DNA of 64,000 nucleotides from Aquitalea aquatilis (GTDB lineage: Bacteria > Pseudomonadota > Gammaproteobacteria > Burkholderiales > Chromobacteriaceae), in contig NZ_CP039731.1 of NCBI RefSeq assembly GCF_005155025.1, positions 2,046,001 to 2,110,000 on the forward strand, written 5' to 3'. Position numbers and translations under genes: made by a program. Positions 1 through 8,763 of the stretch are shown one piece after another. How positions within the stretch are numbered: the stretch's first letter is position 1; every line of letters begins with the position of its first letter. The notes beneath the pieces were generated by a model. The model had not been told where the DNA came from, did no database searches, and was given only the letters and a program-made list of their open reading frames with translations.

Positions 1-27
1 CCATGCTGTAGCAGCGGTGGTGGATGG

Positions 28-58
28 AAAAAAGCCGGAACAAACGTTCCGGCTTTTT
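28..58 (+). terminator. Rho-independent terminator
   Basis: The arms AGCCGGAAC and GTTCCGGCT form a 9 bp stem, preceded by A and followed by a T run. It would end a plus-strand gene lying left of the window. The A run on the other side could also let it work on the minus strand. Confidence 0.85.
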
Positions 59-454
59 CATTTTCTGGGGAAGGTACTACCCCAAGCGGATCTCCATATG
101 GCTTGTCATGCGGCTTTTTCTCTATGAGGAATTTGGGGTAGCGCGCAGTGTGTATGTGGAGGTGAGTGGCAGGGAAGCGGAGATTCGAACCGATATGCCC
201 GATCCCTCGTTGGCACGCGCCGACGGAATGGCCACGGTCAAGGTTTTAAGCCACCGCATGTCTGAGAGGTGTGACGATAGCGCGCCGCGAGTTCGGTGGC
301 GCCTTGGCCGTGGTCGGGCAGGCGGAAATACGCGGGCCGTCGAGGTCGCCTGGGGTTGCAAGGGGGCTGGCGAGGCCGCCCCGCCATACGATGCAAGCAC
401 GTTGTCCGGCGCGTACCAACGAGGCATGGGGGTATCCTGCTTTTGCCTGGCGGC
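59..454. other. Intergenic region, no gene recognised
   Basis: About 400 bp lie between the first terminator and the stop codon of the amidinotransferase-type gene. Open frames exist on both strands, but their translations are rich in Pro, Arg and Ser, match no family I know and look like GC-rich shadow frames. A GATTCGAAC string near 184-192 resembles a tRNA T-loop on the minus strand, but no T-stem or acceptor stem forms around it. I see no repeat, promoter or RNA structure that I can support. Confidence 0.4.
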
Positions 455-1447
455 TCAGTGCTCCATCCGTGGCAGGAAGATTTCCGCCAGCATGCAGCGA
501 CAACTGCCACCCCCTACCGCTTCGATGGTGGGAATGGGGTTGACCACCGGCTGGCCGTGCCGCTCCAGTACCCGCTGCTGTTGCGGGGTGAAGCCGTCCC
601 AGGCGCGTTGCGACATGGCCAAGAGCGGGGTGCCATCCTGCGCCGCCAGTTGCAGGATATTGCCGCAGAAGTGCTGTTCTACCTGCTGATGACTGATGCG
701 GATCACCTCGTGGGTGGATTCCAGCGCCTCCAGCACCCGGCGTCGTTCTTCCGGCTGGTACAGGCTGTCGGCGCAGATCACCGCGATGTCCTGCCCCACC
801 GACATCATCACATTGCTGTGATAGATGGGCACGCCGTGGCTGTCGGCGGTGTCGAACAACTGGACATCTTCCAGCCCGCGCAGCCTGGCGTAGCGATACA
901 GTGCCAGCGGGTGGCAACGCTGCGAGCGGGCGGCATATACACGGTGGCGGGCGTGGTCGAAAATCATCACCCCGGTGCCTTCCAGAATCAGCTGCTCCTC
1001 CCAGGGATGGCCAATCCAGCTGATCTGGTTGATCTGATAGCCATGGCCCAGCAGCAGTCGCGCCAGTTCTTCCACCCGGCGCTCCTGGCGGCGGTTGGGG
1101 GTATGCATGGGGTAGACCTGCAGGCTGCCATCGGCACTGGTGCTGAACCAGTTGTTGGGAAACACCGCATCCGGGGTGGCAATGCCATCGGGGCTTTTTT
1201 CCAGCACCATCACCTGCAGGCCGTGCTGTTGCAGGCGCTGTACCATAGCCTCGAATTCGGCGAGAGCCAGTGCGGTGACCTCGGCCGGTGCCAGCTGCAG
1301 CCGGTGCTGGAACACATTGTCGGCACCGGTTTGTTCGTTGAAGGCAAAGTCGACCGGGCGCACCATGACCACGGCGCGAGCCAGTTGTGCTTGTGCCGGA
1401 CGGGTCAGTGACAGGGGGGCGACCCAGGGCAGATTCTGATTTCCCAT
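455..1447 (-). CDS. ctlX: Citrulline/arginine-type hydrolase, amidinotransferase superfamily (CtlX-like)
   Basis: A cytosolic guanidino-modifying enzyme of about 330 residues. The substrate-binding motif TPDAVFPNNW is at residues 91-100, the likely catalytic His is in YHSNVMMSVG (His210), and the catalytic Cys is in GGGSCRCMLAE near the C-terminus (Cys316 or Cys318). This pattern fits the CtlX/DDAH-like branch of the amidinotransferases, which hydrolyses citrulline, arginine or methylated arginine; the exact substrate cannot be read. The start before GNQNLPW is preferred because an earlier in-frame start at 1537 would run through the promoter shared with the divergent LysR gene. That neighbour is its likely regulator. 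Confidence 0.75.
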   Translation of the reverse strand: MGNQNLPWVAPLSLTRPAQAQLARAVVMVRPVDFAFNEQTGADNVFQHRLQLAPAEVTALALAEFEAMVQRLQQHGLQVMVLEKSPDGIATPDAVFPNNWFSTSADGSLQVYPMHTPNRRQERRVEELARLLLGHGYQINQISWIGHPWEEQLILEGTGVMIFDHARHRVYAARSQRCHPLALYRYARLRGLEDVQLFDTADSHGVPIYHSNVMMSVGQDIAVICADSLYQPEERRRVLEALESTHEVIRISHQQVEQHFCGNILQLAAQDGTPLLAMSQRAWDGFTPQQQRVLERHGQPVVNPIPTIEAVGGGSCRCMLAEIFLPRMEH

Positions 1448-1548
1448 GTAATGGTTTCGGAGGCAAAGTGTGGAGGGTGCTGGTATAGTAGCCAGACCTA
1501 TATCAAACAAAAAGTTGGATTTGTTTGACATCTCCATAATGATTTGGA

Positions 1549-2445
1549 ATGGATTTTCATCTAGCCGCCCTCAAGGCCTTTGTCAGTGCCGCGCGCGAGT
1601 CTTCATTTTCGCGGGCCGCCGACTGCCTGCACCTCACCCAGCCCGGCCTGTCCAAGCGCATCCGCAGCCTGGAGGATGCCCTGCGGGTGGAGCTGTTCGA
1701 CCGCATCGGCCGGCGCACGGTGCTGACCGAGGCCGGGCGCGCTTTCCTGCCCTATGCGCTGCGCATCCTGGCCGAAGCCGAAGAGGCCGGCCAACTGCTG
1801 CGCAGCCTGCTGCCAGCGCAGATCGGCAAGCTGCATCTGGCGACCACCCAGCACATCGGCTTGTACTACCTCAAGCCGCTGCTGGCGGAGTTTGTGCGCC
1901 AGTATCCGGGCATTGATCTCACCGTGGATTTCAAGACCTCGGCGGAAACCCACAAATTGCTGTGTCAGGGCGAGCTGGAACTGGGCTTCATGTCCGAACC
2001 GCCGCTGCATGAGCAGGCGCTGGAGTATGTAGAGGTGCTGAACGAGCGGCTGTGCTTTGCCGTGGCACAGCAGCATCCGCTGGCCTTGCTCGAGGCGCTG
2101 ACGCTGCAGGATCTGGCACGCTATCCGGCGCTATTGCCCGGCAGCAATACCCGTTGCCGCCGGCTGATCGAAAACCTGTTTCAGCAGCATGTCACCCCGC
2201 TGGATGTGCGCGAGCCGTCCAATTATCTGGAAGCCCTGCGCATGCTGGTGGAGGCCGGGCTGGGCTGGAGCGCCCTGCCCGAGGTGATGATCAGCAGCGG
2301 TCTGTGCCGGCTGCCTTTGCAGTCATACGAGCCAGCTCGCACCATCATGCTGGCCTATCACCGCAAAGTGAGCCTGTCCGGCCCGGCCCGGCTGTTTCTG
2401 GAATGGCTCAAAGACCACCCGCCTGGCTTACACTCTGTCGCATGA
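1549..2445 (+). CDS. LysR-family transcriptional regulator
   Basis: This 298-residue protein has the standard LysR layout: an N-terminal winged helix-turn-helix (residues 1-60, with AADCLHLTQPGLSKRIRSLE as the recognition part) and a C-terminal effector domain. It diverges from the citrulline-type hydrolase with about 100 bp between the starts, the usual arrangement for a LysR gene and its target. Its stop overlaps the scpA start by 4 bp (ATGA at 2442-2445), so scpA may be translationally coupled to it. The effector is unknown. Confidence 0.85.
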   Translation: MDFHLAALKAFVSAARESSFSRAADCLHLTQPGLSKRIRSLEDALRVELFDRIGRRTVLTEAGRAFLPYALRILAEAEEAGQLLRSLLPAQIGKLHLATTQHIGLYYLKPLLAEFVRQYPGIDLTVDFKTSAETHKLLCQGELELGFMSEPPLHEQALEYVEVLNERLCFAVAQQHPLALLEALTLQDLARYPALLPGSNTRCRRLIENLFQQHVTPLDVREPSNYLEALRMLVEAGLGWSALPEVMISSGLCRLPLQSYEPARTIMLAYHRKVSLSGPARLFLEWLKDHPPGLHSVA

Positions 2446-3272
2446 GCACCTTGACCACCGCCACCGATTTCACCCTGACTGCACCGGAACTGCCGGCCGG
2501 CCTGCCCATTGCCCATGTCTTTGGCCAGCCGGTGCTGGAAGTGCCGCAGGATCTGTTCATTCCCCCCGATGCCTTGCAGGTGATTCTGGAAAGCTTCGAA
2601 GGCCCGCTCGACCTGTTGCTATACCTGATCCGCAAGCAGAATCTGGATGTGCTCAACATTCCCATGGCCGACATCACCCGCCAGTACATGAGCTATGTCG
2701 ATGCCATGCAGGGCGAGCGGCTGGAGCTGGCGGCCGAATACCTGCTGATGGCGGCCTTGCTGATTGAAATCAAGTCGCGGCTGCTGCTGCCACGCCCGCA
2801 GCTGGACGAAGAGGGCGAAGTGGACGACCCGCGCGCCGAACTGGTACGCCGCCTGCTCGACTACGAGCAGATGAAGCTGGCCGCGCTGGCGCTGGACAAG
2901 CTGCCACAGGCCGACCGCGACTTTGCCTGGCTGGCCGTGCTGATCGAGCAGGGCGCCGAAGCGCGCCTACCCGATGTGGCAGCGGTCGATCTGCGCCAGG
3001 CCTGGCTGGCGATTTTGTCGCGGGCCAAGCACAAGCGCAGCCACAAGGTGGAAAAGGACGAACTGTCGGTGCGCGAGCAGATGAGCTGGATCCTGCGTTA
3101 TCTGGCCGAACGCGAGTACGTGCCGTTCGAGGAACTGTTCGAAGTCGACAGGGGCGTGCCACACCTGGTGGTCAACTTCATCGCCGTGCTGGAACTGGTG
3201 AAGGAAGGGCTGATCAAGGTCAGCCAGGAAGTCGCCTACCAGCCGATTTACGTGCGTATCGCCATCAGCTGA
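2442..3272 (+). CDS. scpA: Segregation and condensation protein A
   Basis: This is the kleisin subunit of the SMC-ScpAB condensin, which organises the chromosome for segregation. The 276-residue protein carries the ScpA N-terminal signature (FEGPLDLLLYLIRKQNLDV near residue 50) and the helical middle (ERLELAAEYLLMAALLIEIK). The C-terminus VPHLVVNFIAVLELVKEGLI is the winged helix that binds SMC. The ATG overlaps the stop of the upstream LysR gene by 4 bp. A roughly 40-residue leader precedes the conserved core. scpB follows after 145 bp. No smc gene is in the window. Confidence 0.93.
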   Translation: MSTLTTATDFTLTAPELPAGLPIAHVFGQPVLEVPQDLFIPPDALQVILESFEGPLDLLLYLIRKQNLDVLNIPMADITRQYMSYVDAMQGERLELAAEYLLMAALLIEIKSRLLLPRPQLDEEGEVDDPRAELVRRLLDYEQMKLAALALDKLPQADRDFAWLAVLIEQGAEARLPDVAAVDLRQAWLAILSRAKHKRSHKVEKDELSVREQMSWILRYLAEREYVPFEELFEVDRGVPHLVVNFIAVLELVKEGLIKVSQEVAYQPIYVRIAIS

Positions 3273-3417
3273 TGGCCGCGACTGTTGCGCGCATGACAGT
3301 AACGCGTCAATTGACCGTGCTGCTTGGCGGGAAATCAGGTAAAATCCGCGCCTTCCCCGCGCAATGTATATTTTTTCGCCCCCAGTCCTGTGCGCAGGCC
3401 GGGCGAGACCTGGTCCG

Positions 3418-4050
3418 ATGTCCACCATCACCGACTTAAACTATCTCAAGATCGTGCTGGAAACGGCATTGTTGACCGCGACGGAACCCTTGTCGGTATC
3501 CCAGCTCAAAAAGCTGTTTACCGAAGACATCAAGGCCACCCTGCTGAACGACATTCTGGAAGACATCCAGTCTGACTGGCGTGGCCGTGGTGTGGAGCTG
3601 GTGAAACTGGCCAGCGGCTGGCGCTTTCGGGCACGGGCCGAGTTCACACCCTACCTGTCACGGCTGAATCCGGAAAAACCGCCGCGTTATTCACGCGCCG
3701 TGATGGAAACCCTGGCGATTATCGCCTACAAACAACCTGTTACCCGTGGTGATATCGAATCCATTCGTGGCGTATCGGTGTCCACCAGCGTGATGCAAAC
3801 CCTGCTGGAGCGGGGATGGATTGAAGTAATCGGGCACAAGGACGTGCCCGGCCGGCCGGGGCTGTATGCCACCACCCGCAAGTTTCTGGATGATCTTGGC
3901 TTTGTTTCGCTAAGGGACCTGCCACCACTGGCAGACTTGGGAACACTGGTCATACCCGATGCCCAGCCACAAGAGATCGGCAGCGATGAAGCCGAAGACA
4001 CTCTCCCCCTCGACGATGAGGCGGACAATCTGGAGCCACAGGCAGAATAG
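3418..4050 (+). CDS. scpB: Segregation and condensation protein B
   Basis: ScpB dimerises and binds the ScpA kleisin in the condensin complex. The 210-residue product holds two winged-helix domains; the diagnostic segment [20 protein letters not shown] is followed by [11 protein letters not shown] and [18 protein letters not shown]. The last 30 residues are acidic and probably disordered. An in-frame ATG at 3364 would add 18 residues with no conserved character, so the ATG before [10 protein letters not shown] is chosen. It is followed 46 bp later by rluB, as is common in proteobacteria. Confidence 0.93.
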   Translation: MSTITDLNYLKIVLETALLTATEPLSVSQLKKLFTEDIKATLLNDILEDIQSDWRGRGVELVKLASGWRFRARAEFTPYLSRLNPEKPPRYSRAVMETLAIIAYKQPVTRGDIESIRGVSVSTSVMQTLLERGWIEVIGHKDVPGRPGLYATTRKFLDDLGFVSLRDLPPLADLGTLVIPDAQPQEIGSDEAEDTLPLDDEADNLEPQAE

Positions 4051-4096
4051 GCTGGACGCCGTTTTGCTGTGCGCTCGTACTGAAAGAGCATGATTT

Positions 4097-5653
4097 ATGT
4101 CTACCAAAGGACAAAACAACGCCCGCCAGCCGGTGGCGCGTGTAAAGGGCCGCGAATCTTCTCCGCGCCGTCAGCCCGATGCGCCGCGCGGCAACGCCCC
4201 GCAGCAACAGGGTCGTGGCAAGCCGGGAGGCTTTGGCAAGGCGCGCAATCCGCAAGACGCGCAAGGCCAGGGTGGCAAGCCGCAGGGCCGTCGTCCTGCT
4301 GCACCGCGCGATGCCTATGGCAATCTGCTGCAATCGCAGCCGCATGCCGCACCGCATGAAAGCGCCCCGCTGTTCAAGATGAGCCGTTCCGAGCTGGCCC
4401 AGCTGGAACTGCAACGCCAGGCCCGTGGCCAGGTGGTACGTGGTGAAAACGGCGAGGCCAACGGCAATGTTGCTGAGCCGAAAAAGCCGGCTGCTGGCCG
4501 TCGCAAGGAAACGGTCAACCGCCGTGGCGAAGTACAGAGCAATCCCACCGGCAGCGGCAAGCGCAGCCAGTCGGAAAACAACCGCCAGCAGCAAGCTGCC
4601 CGTCGCCAGGAAAAAGCCGAGCGTCTGCAAGGCCAGGGTGGTGAGGCATTGCAGCACGAACGCCGCTTTGGCAACAAGAATGCCGCCATGCCGGTGGCTG
4701 AAGGTGAGCAAAGCCCGCGTGAACAGCGCCGTGCACCGGCCGCGGGCAAGCCGCGCGCAGAAGGCAAGTCGCTGGTAATCAAGGCAAAAAAGTTGCGTCT
4801 GCGCAGCCCGAGTCAGGACGTGAAAGAAAAGTCCAAGCGGCTGCGCGAGGTGCGCCTCGACAAAGAACAGATTGAGCCGGTTCGCCTGCAAAAGGCCCTG
4901 TCGGCTTCTGGCGTCGGTTCCCGTCGCGAGATGGAAGAGTGGATCGAAGCCGGCCTGGTGCTGGTAAACGGCAAGAAAGCCAGCCTGGGTGACCGCGTGG
5001 GTCCGGAAGACCGCGTGACCGCCAAAGGCGATGTGATCAAGCTCAAGTGGGCCGACCGCCTGCCGCGCGTCATCATGTACCACAAGCAGGAAGGCGAAAT
5101 CGTTTCCCGCGACGACCCGGAAGGCCGTGTCAGCGTGTTCGAACGCCTGCCGCAAGCCAAGAGCAGCCGCTGGGTGGCCGTGGGCCGTCTGGACGTGAAT
5201 ACCTCCGGCCTGCTGCTGATCACCACCAGCGGTGAACTGGCCAACCGCATGATGCACCCCAGCTTCGAAGTGGAGCGTGAATACGCAGTGCGCGTGCTGG
5301 GCGAGCTGACCCCGGAAATCGCCAAGGAAATGACCGCTGGCGTGGAACTGGAAGACGGCCCGGCCGCTTTCCAGCGCGTGTTCCAGCGCGGTGGTGCCGA
5401 AGAAGGTGCCAACCAGTGGTACAACGTGGTGATCAAGGAAGGCCGTAACCGCGAAGTGCGTCGCATGTTCGAACACTTCGGCCTCACGGTCAGCCGCCTG
5501 ATCCGCGTCCGTTTCGGTAACCTGGGCCTGCCCCCGCGCCTGAAGCGTGGCCAGTTCTACGAACTGAACGAAGCCGAAGTGGCTGCGGTGATGAAGTGGT
5601 CTGACCTGACCATGACCGGCCGCAAGAAAACCCGCGGAAGCAAGGCAGAGTGA
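4097..5653 (+). CDS. rluB: 23S rRNA pseudouridine(2605) synthase RluB
   Basis: It converts a uridine of the 23S rRNA peptidyl-transferase region (U2605 in E. coli) to pseudouridine. The S4 RNA-binding domain starts near residue 260 (VRLQKALSASGVGSRREMEE) and the catalytic Asp is residue 366 in GRLDVNTSGLLL, followed by NREVRRMFEHFGL. The first ~255 residues are an unusually long, low-complexity basic extension rich in Gln, Arg, Ala and Gly, probably disordered and RNA-binding. E. coli RluB is about 290 residues, so this form is much longer. A start inside the extension cannot be excluded, but 4097 gives an open frame with uniform composition. Confidence 0.9.
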   Translation: MSTKGQNNARQPVARVKGRESSPRRQPDAPRGNAPQQQGRGKPGGFGKARNPQDAQGQGGKPQGRRPAAPRDAYGNLLQSQPHAAPHESAPLFKMSRSELAQLELQRQARGQVVRGENGEANGNVAEPKKPAAGRRKETVNRRGEVQSNPTGSGKRSQSENNRQQQAARRQEKAERLQGQGGEALQHERRFGNKNAAMPVAEGEQSPREQRRAPAAGKPRAEGKSLVIKAKKLRLRSPSQDVKEKSKRLREVRLDKEQIEPVRLQKALSASGVGSRREMEEWIEAGLVLVNGKKASLGDRVGPEDRVTAKGDVIKLKWADRLPRVIMYHKQEGEIVSRDDPEGRVSVFERLPQAKSSRWVAVGRLDVNTSGLLLITTSGELANRMMHPSFEVEREYAVRVLGELTPEIAKEMTAGVELEDGPAAFQRVFQRGGAEEGANQWYNVVIKEGRNREVRRMFEHFGLTVSRLIRVRFGNLGLPPRLKRGQFYELNEAEVAAVMKWSDLTMTGRKKTRGSKAE

Positions 5654-6213
5654 GCCGTGGCAGCTGGCCGTTGCTGACGGCACTGGCTGCGCGCTGCTGC
5701 AAATGGGTGACCGCCTGGCGGTCGCCCGTTTTGCTTTCGGCGGGCTTGCAGGATGAGGTCGTGCCGCCGGCTGCCACCGCAGGTGGTGGTGGCCTGCTGG
5801 GCTTGCGTCGCGGACCGCGTGCTTCGGTGGTCATCATTCAGGATGGCCGCCTGCTGATGATGCAGCGTATCAAGAATGGCAGGGAGTACTTCGTACTGCC
5901 CGGCGGCACCATCAAGGCGAGCGAAACCCCGGCCATGGCCTGCGTGCGCGAAACCCGCGAAGAAACCGGCCTGAGCATCTGGCTGGCCGAGCAGCTATGC
6001 ACGCTGGAGCACAAGGGGCGCATCGAGCATGTGTTTCTGGCCAGCAAGTTTCGTGGCACGCTGCGGCTGGGTGGCCCAGAGCTGGCGCGCATGACGCCGG
6101 ATAATCAATACCATCTGGTGTGGCTGGATTACGCGCAACTGCAGCAGGTCAAGCTGCGGCCGAAGAATCTGCTGGTGTACTGCCGGGAATGGCTGTGGCC
6201 GGTTGACGAGTGA
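5650..6213 (+). CDS. Nudix hydrolase
   Basis: This 187-residue protein contains a complete Nudix box, G-x5-E-x7-RE-x-x-EE-x-G-L, starting at GGTIKASE and ending at RETREETGL. Such enzymes cleave nucleoside diphosphates linked to another group; the substrate is not readable. The proposed start is a GTG that overlaps the rluB stop by 4 bp (GTGA), implying translational coupling. The first ~50 residues are not conserved-looking, so a later start is possible. It sits between rluB and greB on the same strand. Confidence 0.75.
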   Translation: MSRGSWPLLTALAARCCKWVTAWRSPVLLSAGLQDEVVPPAATAGGGGLLGLRRGPRASVVIIQDGRLLMMQRIKNGREYFVLPGGTIKASETPAMACVRETREETGLSIWLAEQLCTLEHKGRIEHVFLASKFRGTLRLGGPELARMTPDNQYHLVWLDYAQLQQVKLRPKNLLVYCREWLWPVDE

Positions 6214-6279
6214 CAACTTGCCGCTGCCGCCATTCTCGACGTAAGGTAGCGGATTGCAGCGCAAGGCAGGGAAGCAGGC

Positions 6280-6834
6280 ATGAGCAAGGCATTTACCAAA
6301 GAGAATGACGAGGCCGAAGACGATCTGCCAGTCGAGCAGCGGCTGCCGGCCTCCAGCAAGAACTACATCACACCCGGTGGCTGGCGTCGGCTGAAGGACG
6401 AGCTGTACCAGCTGGTCAACAAGGAAAGGCCGGAGGTAGTGCAGGTGGTCAACTGGGCGGCCAGCAATGGCGACCGCTCGGAAAACGGCGACTATCTGTA
6501 CGGCAAGCGCCGCTTGCGCGAAATCGACCGCCGTATCCGCTTTCTGACCAAGCGGCTGGAGCTGGCTGAAGTGGTCGATCCCGAGGCGCGTGAAGCCACT
6601 GACCAGGTATTTTTCTCCGCCACCGTGCTGATCGAGCGGGGTGATGGCAGCGAGCAGTTGCTGAGTATTGTCGGGGTGGACGAGATTGATCTGCCGCGCG
6701 GTCATATCAGCTGGATTTCGCCGATTGCCCGCACCCTGATCAAGGCGCGCGAGGGAGATAGTGTGTTGTTTCGCGGCCCGGACGGCGACGAGGACATCGA
6801 AATCCTCGAAGTGTACTACCAGAAAATCAGCTGA
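6280..6834 (+). CDS. greB: Transcription elongation factor GreB
   Basis: GreB enters the secondary channel of backtracked RNA polymerase and stimulates cleavage of the nascent RNA. The 184-residue protein has the N-terminal coiled coil with the acidic tip (GDRSENGDYLYGKRRLREID) and the C-terminal FKBP-like domain ending in GDEDIEILEVYYQ. A 25-residue N-terminal acidic segment precedes the usual start of homology (YITPGGWRRLKDEL). The C-terminal pattern fits GreB better than GreA. A bidirectional terminator follows directly. Confidence 0.92.
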   Translation: MSKAFTKENDEAEDDLPVEQRLPASSKNYITPGGWRRLKDELYQLVNKERPEVVQVVNWAASNGDRSENGDYLYGKRRLREIDRRIRFLTKRLELAEVVDPEAREATDQVFFSATVLIERGDGSEQLLSIVGVDEIDLPRGHISWISPIARTLIKAREGDSVLFRGPDGDEDIEILEVYYQKIS

Positions 6835-6855
6835 AGCGCTGTGTTCTGCCCAAAC

Positions 6856-6887
6856 AAAAGCCCGTGTCGGAAGACGCGGGCTTTTTT
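6856..6887 (+). terminator. Bidirectional Rho-independent terminator
   Basis: A GCCCG...CGGGC stem with a GGAA loop is flanked by AAAA on the left and a T run on the right. It lies between the converging greB and MarR genes and can serve both. Confidence 0.85.
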
Positions 6888-6912
6888 ATATGCTGCCGAA
6901 GCTTGGCCGGGT

Positions 6913-7368
6913 TTAGTGCTTGGCGTCGTCGGCGTCTGCACGGCCGGCCAGTTGGCCGTTGACGGCCATCCAGTCGCGGGTGGCGGTATCGCCGATACGA
7001 CTGAACGCCTGGCTGAGCAAGCGGGCTTGCTCTTTGTGCAGGGCTTCTTCCAGCTTGCGGCCTTCGCCGGTCAGCGTCAGCTGCTTGACCCGCTTGTCGT
7101 GGTTGGCGGCCACGCTGGCAATCAGTCCCATCTCCACCAACTGGCGCAAGGGCATGTTGATGGCCTGTTTGGTCACGTCCAGCGCGCTTAGCAGATCCTT
7201 GACCGACAGACCGGGATAGCGGGCCACGAAGAACAGTATGCGGTGATGCACCCGGGCCAGGCCACGCCGGGCCAGGATTTCATCCGGCTTGGCGGTAAAG
7301 GCTTTATAGGCATGGAAGAACACTTCCATGGCTGCGCGCAGATCAATCGCGTTATCGCTGTCAGGCAT
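6913..7368 (-). CDS. MarR-family transcriptional regulator
   Basis: A 151-residue MarR-type winged helix protein. The recognition region is LSVKDLLSALDVTKQAINMPLRQLVEMGLI, here quoted only as positions 54-83, followed by the beta-wing ANHDKRVKQLTLT. It diverges from the aminotransferase gene with 200 bp between the starts, and that space holds an inverted repeat that may be its operator. The inducing ligand is unknown. Confidence 0.85.
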   Translation of the reverse strand: MPDSDNAIDLRAAMEVFFHAYKAFTAKPDEILARRGLARVHHRILFFVARYPGLSVKDLLSALDVTKQAINMPLRQLVEMGLIASVAANHDKRVKQLTLTGEGRKLEEALHKEQARLLSQAFSRIGDTATRDWMAVNGQLAGRADADDAKH

Positions 7369-7400
7369 GTTGACGACATCCCCTGTCAGGGGTAAATTAG

Positions 7401-7415
7401 GTCAAAAAAATTGAC
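7401..7415. promoter_or_regulatory. Possible MarR operator (GTCAA-N5-TTGAC)
   Basis: A perfect 5-bp inverted repeat with an A5 centre lies about 33 bp upstream of the MarR start codon and 155 bp upstream of the aminotransferase. A second, looser GAC...GTC repeat follows immediately. The spacing suits a MarR dimer, but the assignment is inference from position. Confidence 0.4.
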
Positions 7416-7569
7416 GTTTATTGTCTATTGGGCTGGCGCAATAGCAGACCATAAAGCGGTAGCAGAAGAAATCATCCTTACTGCTGCAGGAGCTGGGCTT
7501 CCGTAGGCTTACCACCCTCGGCCACGGCAATATGGCAGACATGCTGGTGCGACAGTCATGGAGATTACC

Positions 7570-8724
7570 ATGTTTTCAGAACGTATCGAACGACTGATGG
7601 GTTCGCTGATCCGCGAAATCCTTGCCGCCGCCCAGCGCCCTGAAGTCATTTCCTTTGCCGGTGGTCTGCCTGCAGCCAGTTGTCTGCCGCAGCTGGATTT
7701 CAGCGGCCTGCCGCCTGATCTGGCGCAGTACGGCACGACCGAGGGCGAGCCGCAGCTGCGCGAACTGATTGCCGCCCAGGCCAGGGCTCTGGGGCTGGAG
7801 TGCAGCGCCCAGCAGGTGCTGGTGTTGTCCGGCTCGCAACAAGCCATTGATCTGGCGTCCAAGCTGTTCATCGATCCGGGTACACCGGTGGTGACGGAAG
7901 GGCCGACCTATCTGGCGGCCTTGCAGTCCTTCAATCTGTTTGGTGCCGCCATTACTGCCGTTGCCCAGGAAAATGGCCAACTACCGCCGGCCAAACTTGA
8001 GCAGGCCCTGCGTACGGCGAAGCCACGGCTGACCTATCTGATCCCCAGCTTCCAGAATCCGTCCGGTGCCTGTTACAGCGAGGAAAACCGTCGTGCGCTG
8101 GCCGAGGTGATTGATGCCCACGGCTTGCCGGTGTACGAGGATGATCCTTACCGCGCCCTGTCTTATGATGGCGAAGCACCGGCACCGCTGGTGAGTCACT
8201 TGAAGAATACACCGTGGATTTATGCCGGTTCCTTCTCCAAGACACTGGCTCCCGGGCTGCGTATCGGCTACCTGATTGCTTCGCCCGAGCTGTACCCGCA
8301 TCTGGTCAAGCTGAAGCAATCCACTGATTTGCACAGCAACCGTCCGGGGCAGTGGTTTATTGCCCAGCAGTTGGCTGACCCGGCGTTCCCGGCCCATCTG
8401 CAATCGCTGCGCGATACCTACCGTGTGGGTCGCGATGCCATGCAGGCTGCGCTGGAAAAGCATTTTGCCGATCTGGCCGACTGGCAGGTGCCCCAGGGCG
8501 GCTTGTTCTTCTGGCTGACTCTGAAGCAGCCGCAGGACACGCGCGAGCTGCTCAAGACCGCATTGGCCGAGCGCAATGTCGCCTTCATGCCGGGCGAGCC
8601 GTTCTACCCGAATCCGCAGGATGGCATCGGTCACTTGCGCCTCAACTTCAGCCATGCTGCTGTTGAGCGCATCGACGAGGGCATTGCCCGTCTGGCCGAG
8701 TTGGTGCGTGCCGCTCACCGTTGA
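7570..8724 (+). CDS. PLP-dependent aminotransferase, class I/II (2-aminoadipate/aromatic type)
   Basis: This 384-residue protein is a fold-type I aminotransferase acting on amino acids. The PLP-binding Lys is in GSFSKTLAPGLRIGY, with the supporting Asn and Asp in SFQNPSGACYS and YEDDPYRAL. The sequence resembles the LysN/2-aminoadipate aminotransferase and MocR catalytic-domain group but has no DNA-binding domain. Two in-frame ATGs lie 12 bp apart. The second (7570) is chosen because the first one sits within a GGAG Shine-Dalgarno sequence 7 bp ahead of it. It faces the MarR gene across a shared promoter region. Its 3' side carries a terminator hairpin joined to a repeat element. Confidence 0.82.
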   Translation: MFSERIERLMGSLIREILAAAQRPEVISFAGGLPAASCLPQLDFSGLPPDLAQYGTTEGEPQLRELIAAQARALGLECSAQQVLVLSGSQQAIDLASKLFIDPGTPVVTEGPTYLAALQSFNLFGAAITAVAQENGQLPPAKLEQALRTAKPRLTYLIPSFQNPSGACYSEENRRALAEVIDAHGLPVYEDDPYRALSYDGEAPAPLVSHLKNTPWIYAGSFSKTLAPGLRIGYLIASPELYPHLVKLKQSTDLHSNRPGQWFIAQQLADPAFPAHLQSLRDTYRVGRDAMQAALEKHFADLADWQVPQGGLFFWLTLKQPQDTRELLKTALAERNVAFMPGEPFYPNPQDGIGHLRLNFSHAAVERIDEGIARLAELVRAAHR

Positions 8725-8738
8725 GTTTTGCTGCAATG

Positions 8739-8763
8739 AAAAAGCCGCTCACAGGAGCGGCTT
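8739..8763 (+). terminator. Terminator-like hairpin interrupted by a repeat element
   Basis: AAGCCGCTC and GAGCGGCTT form the stem, but the expected T run is replaced by the start of the 191 bp repeat. An identical hairpin with an intact T run recurs at 8937-8965, on the far side of the repeat. Confidence 0.6.

Noticed and set aside
161-260. A GATTCGAAC string suggesting the T-loop of a minus-strand tRNA
   Set aside because: The flanks cannot form a T-stem, and no acceptor or anticodon arm occurs in the next 80 bp.
3950-5683. A minus-strand open frame of 577 codons opposite rluB
   Set aside because: The frame is a shadow of the repetitive basic region of rluB, without a ribosome-binding site or any family signature.
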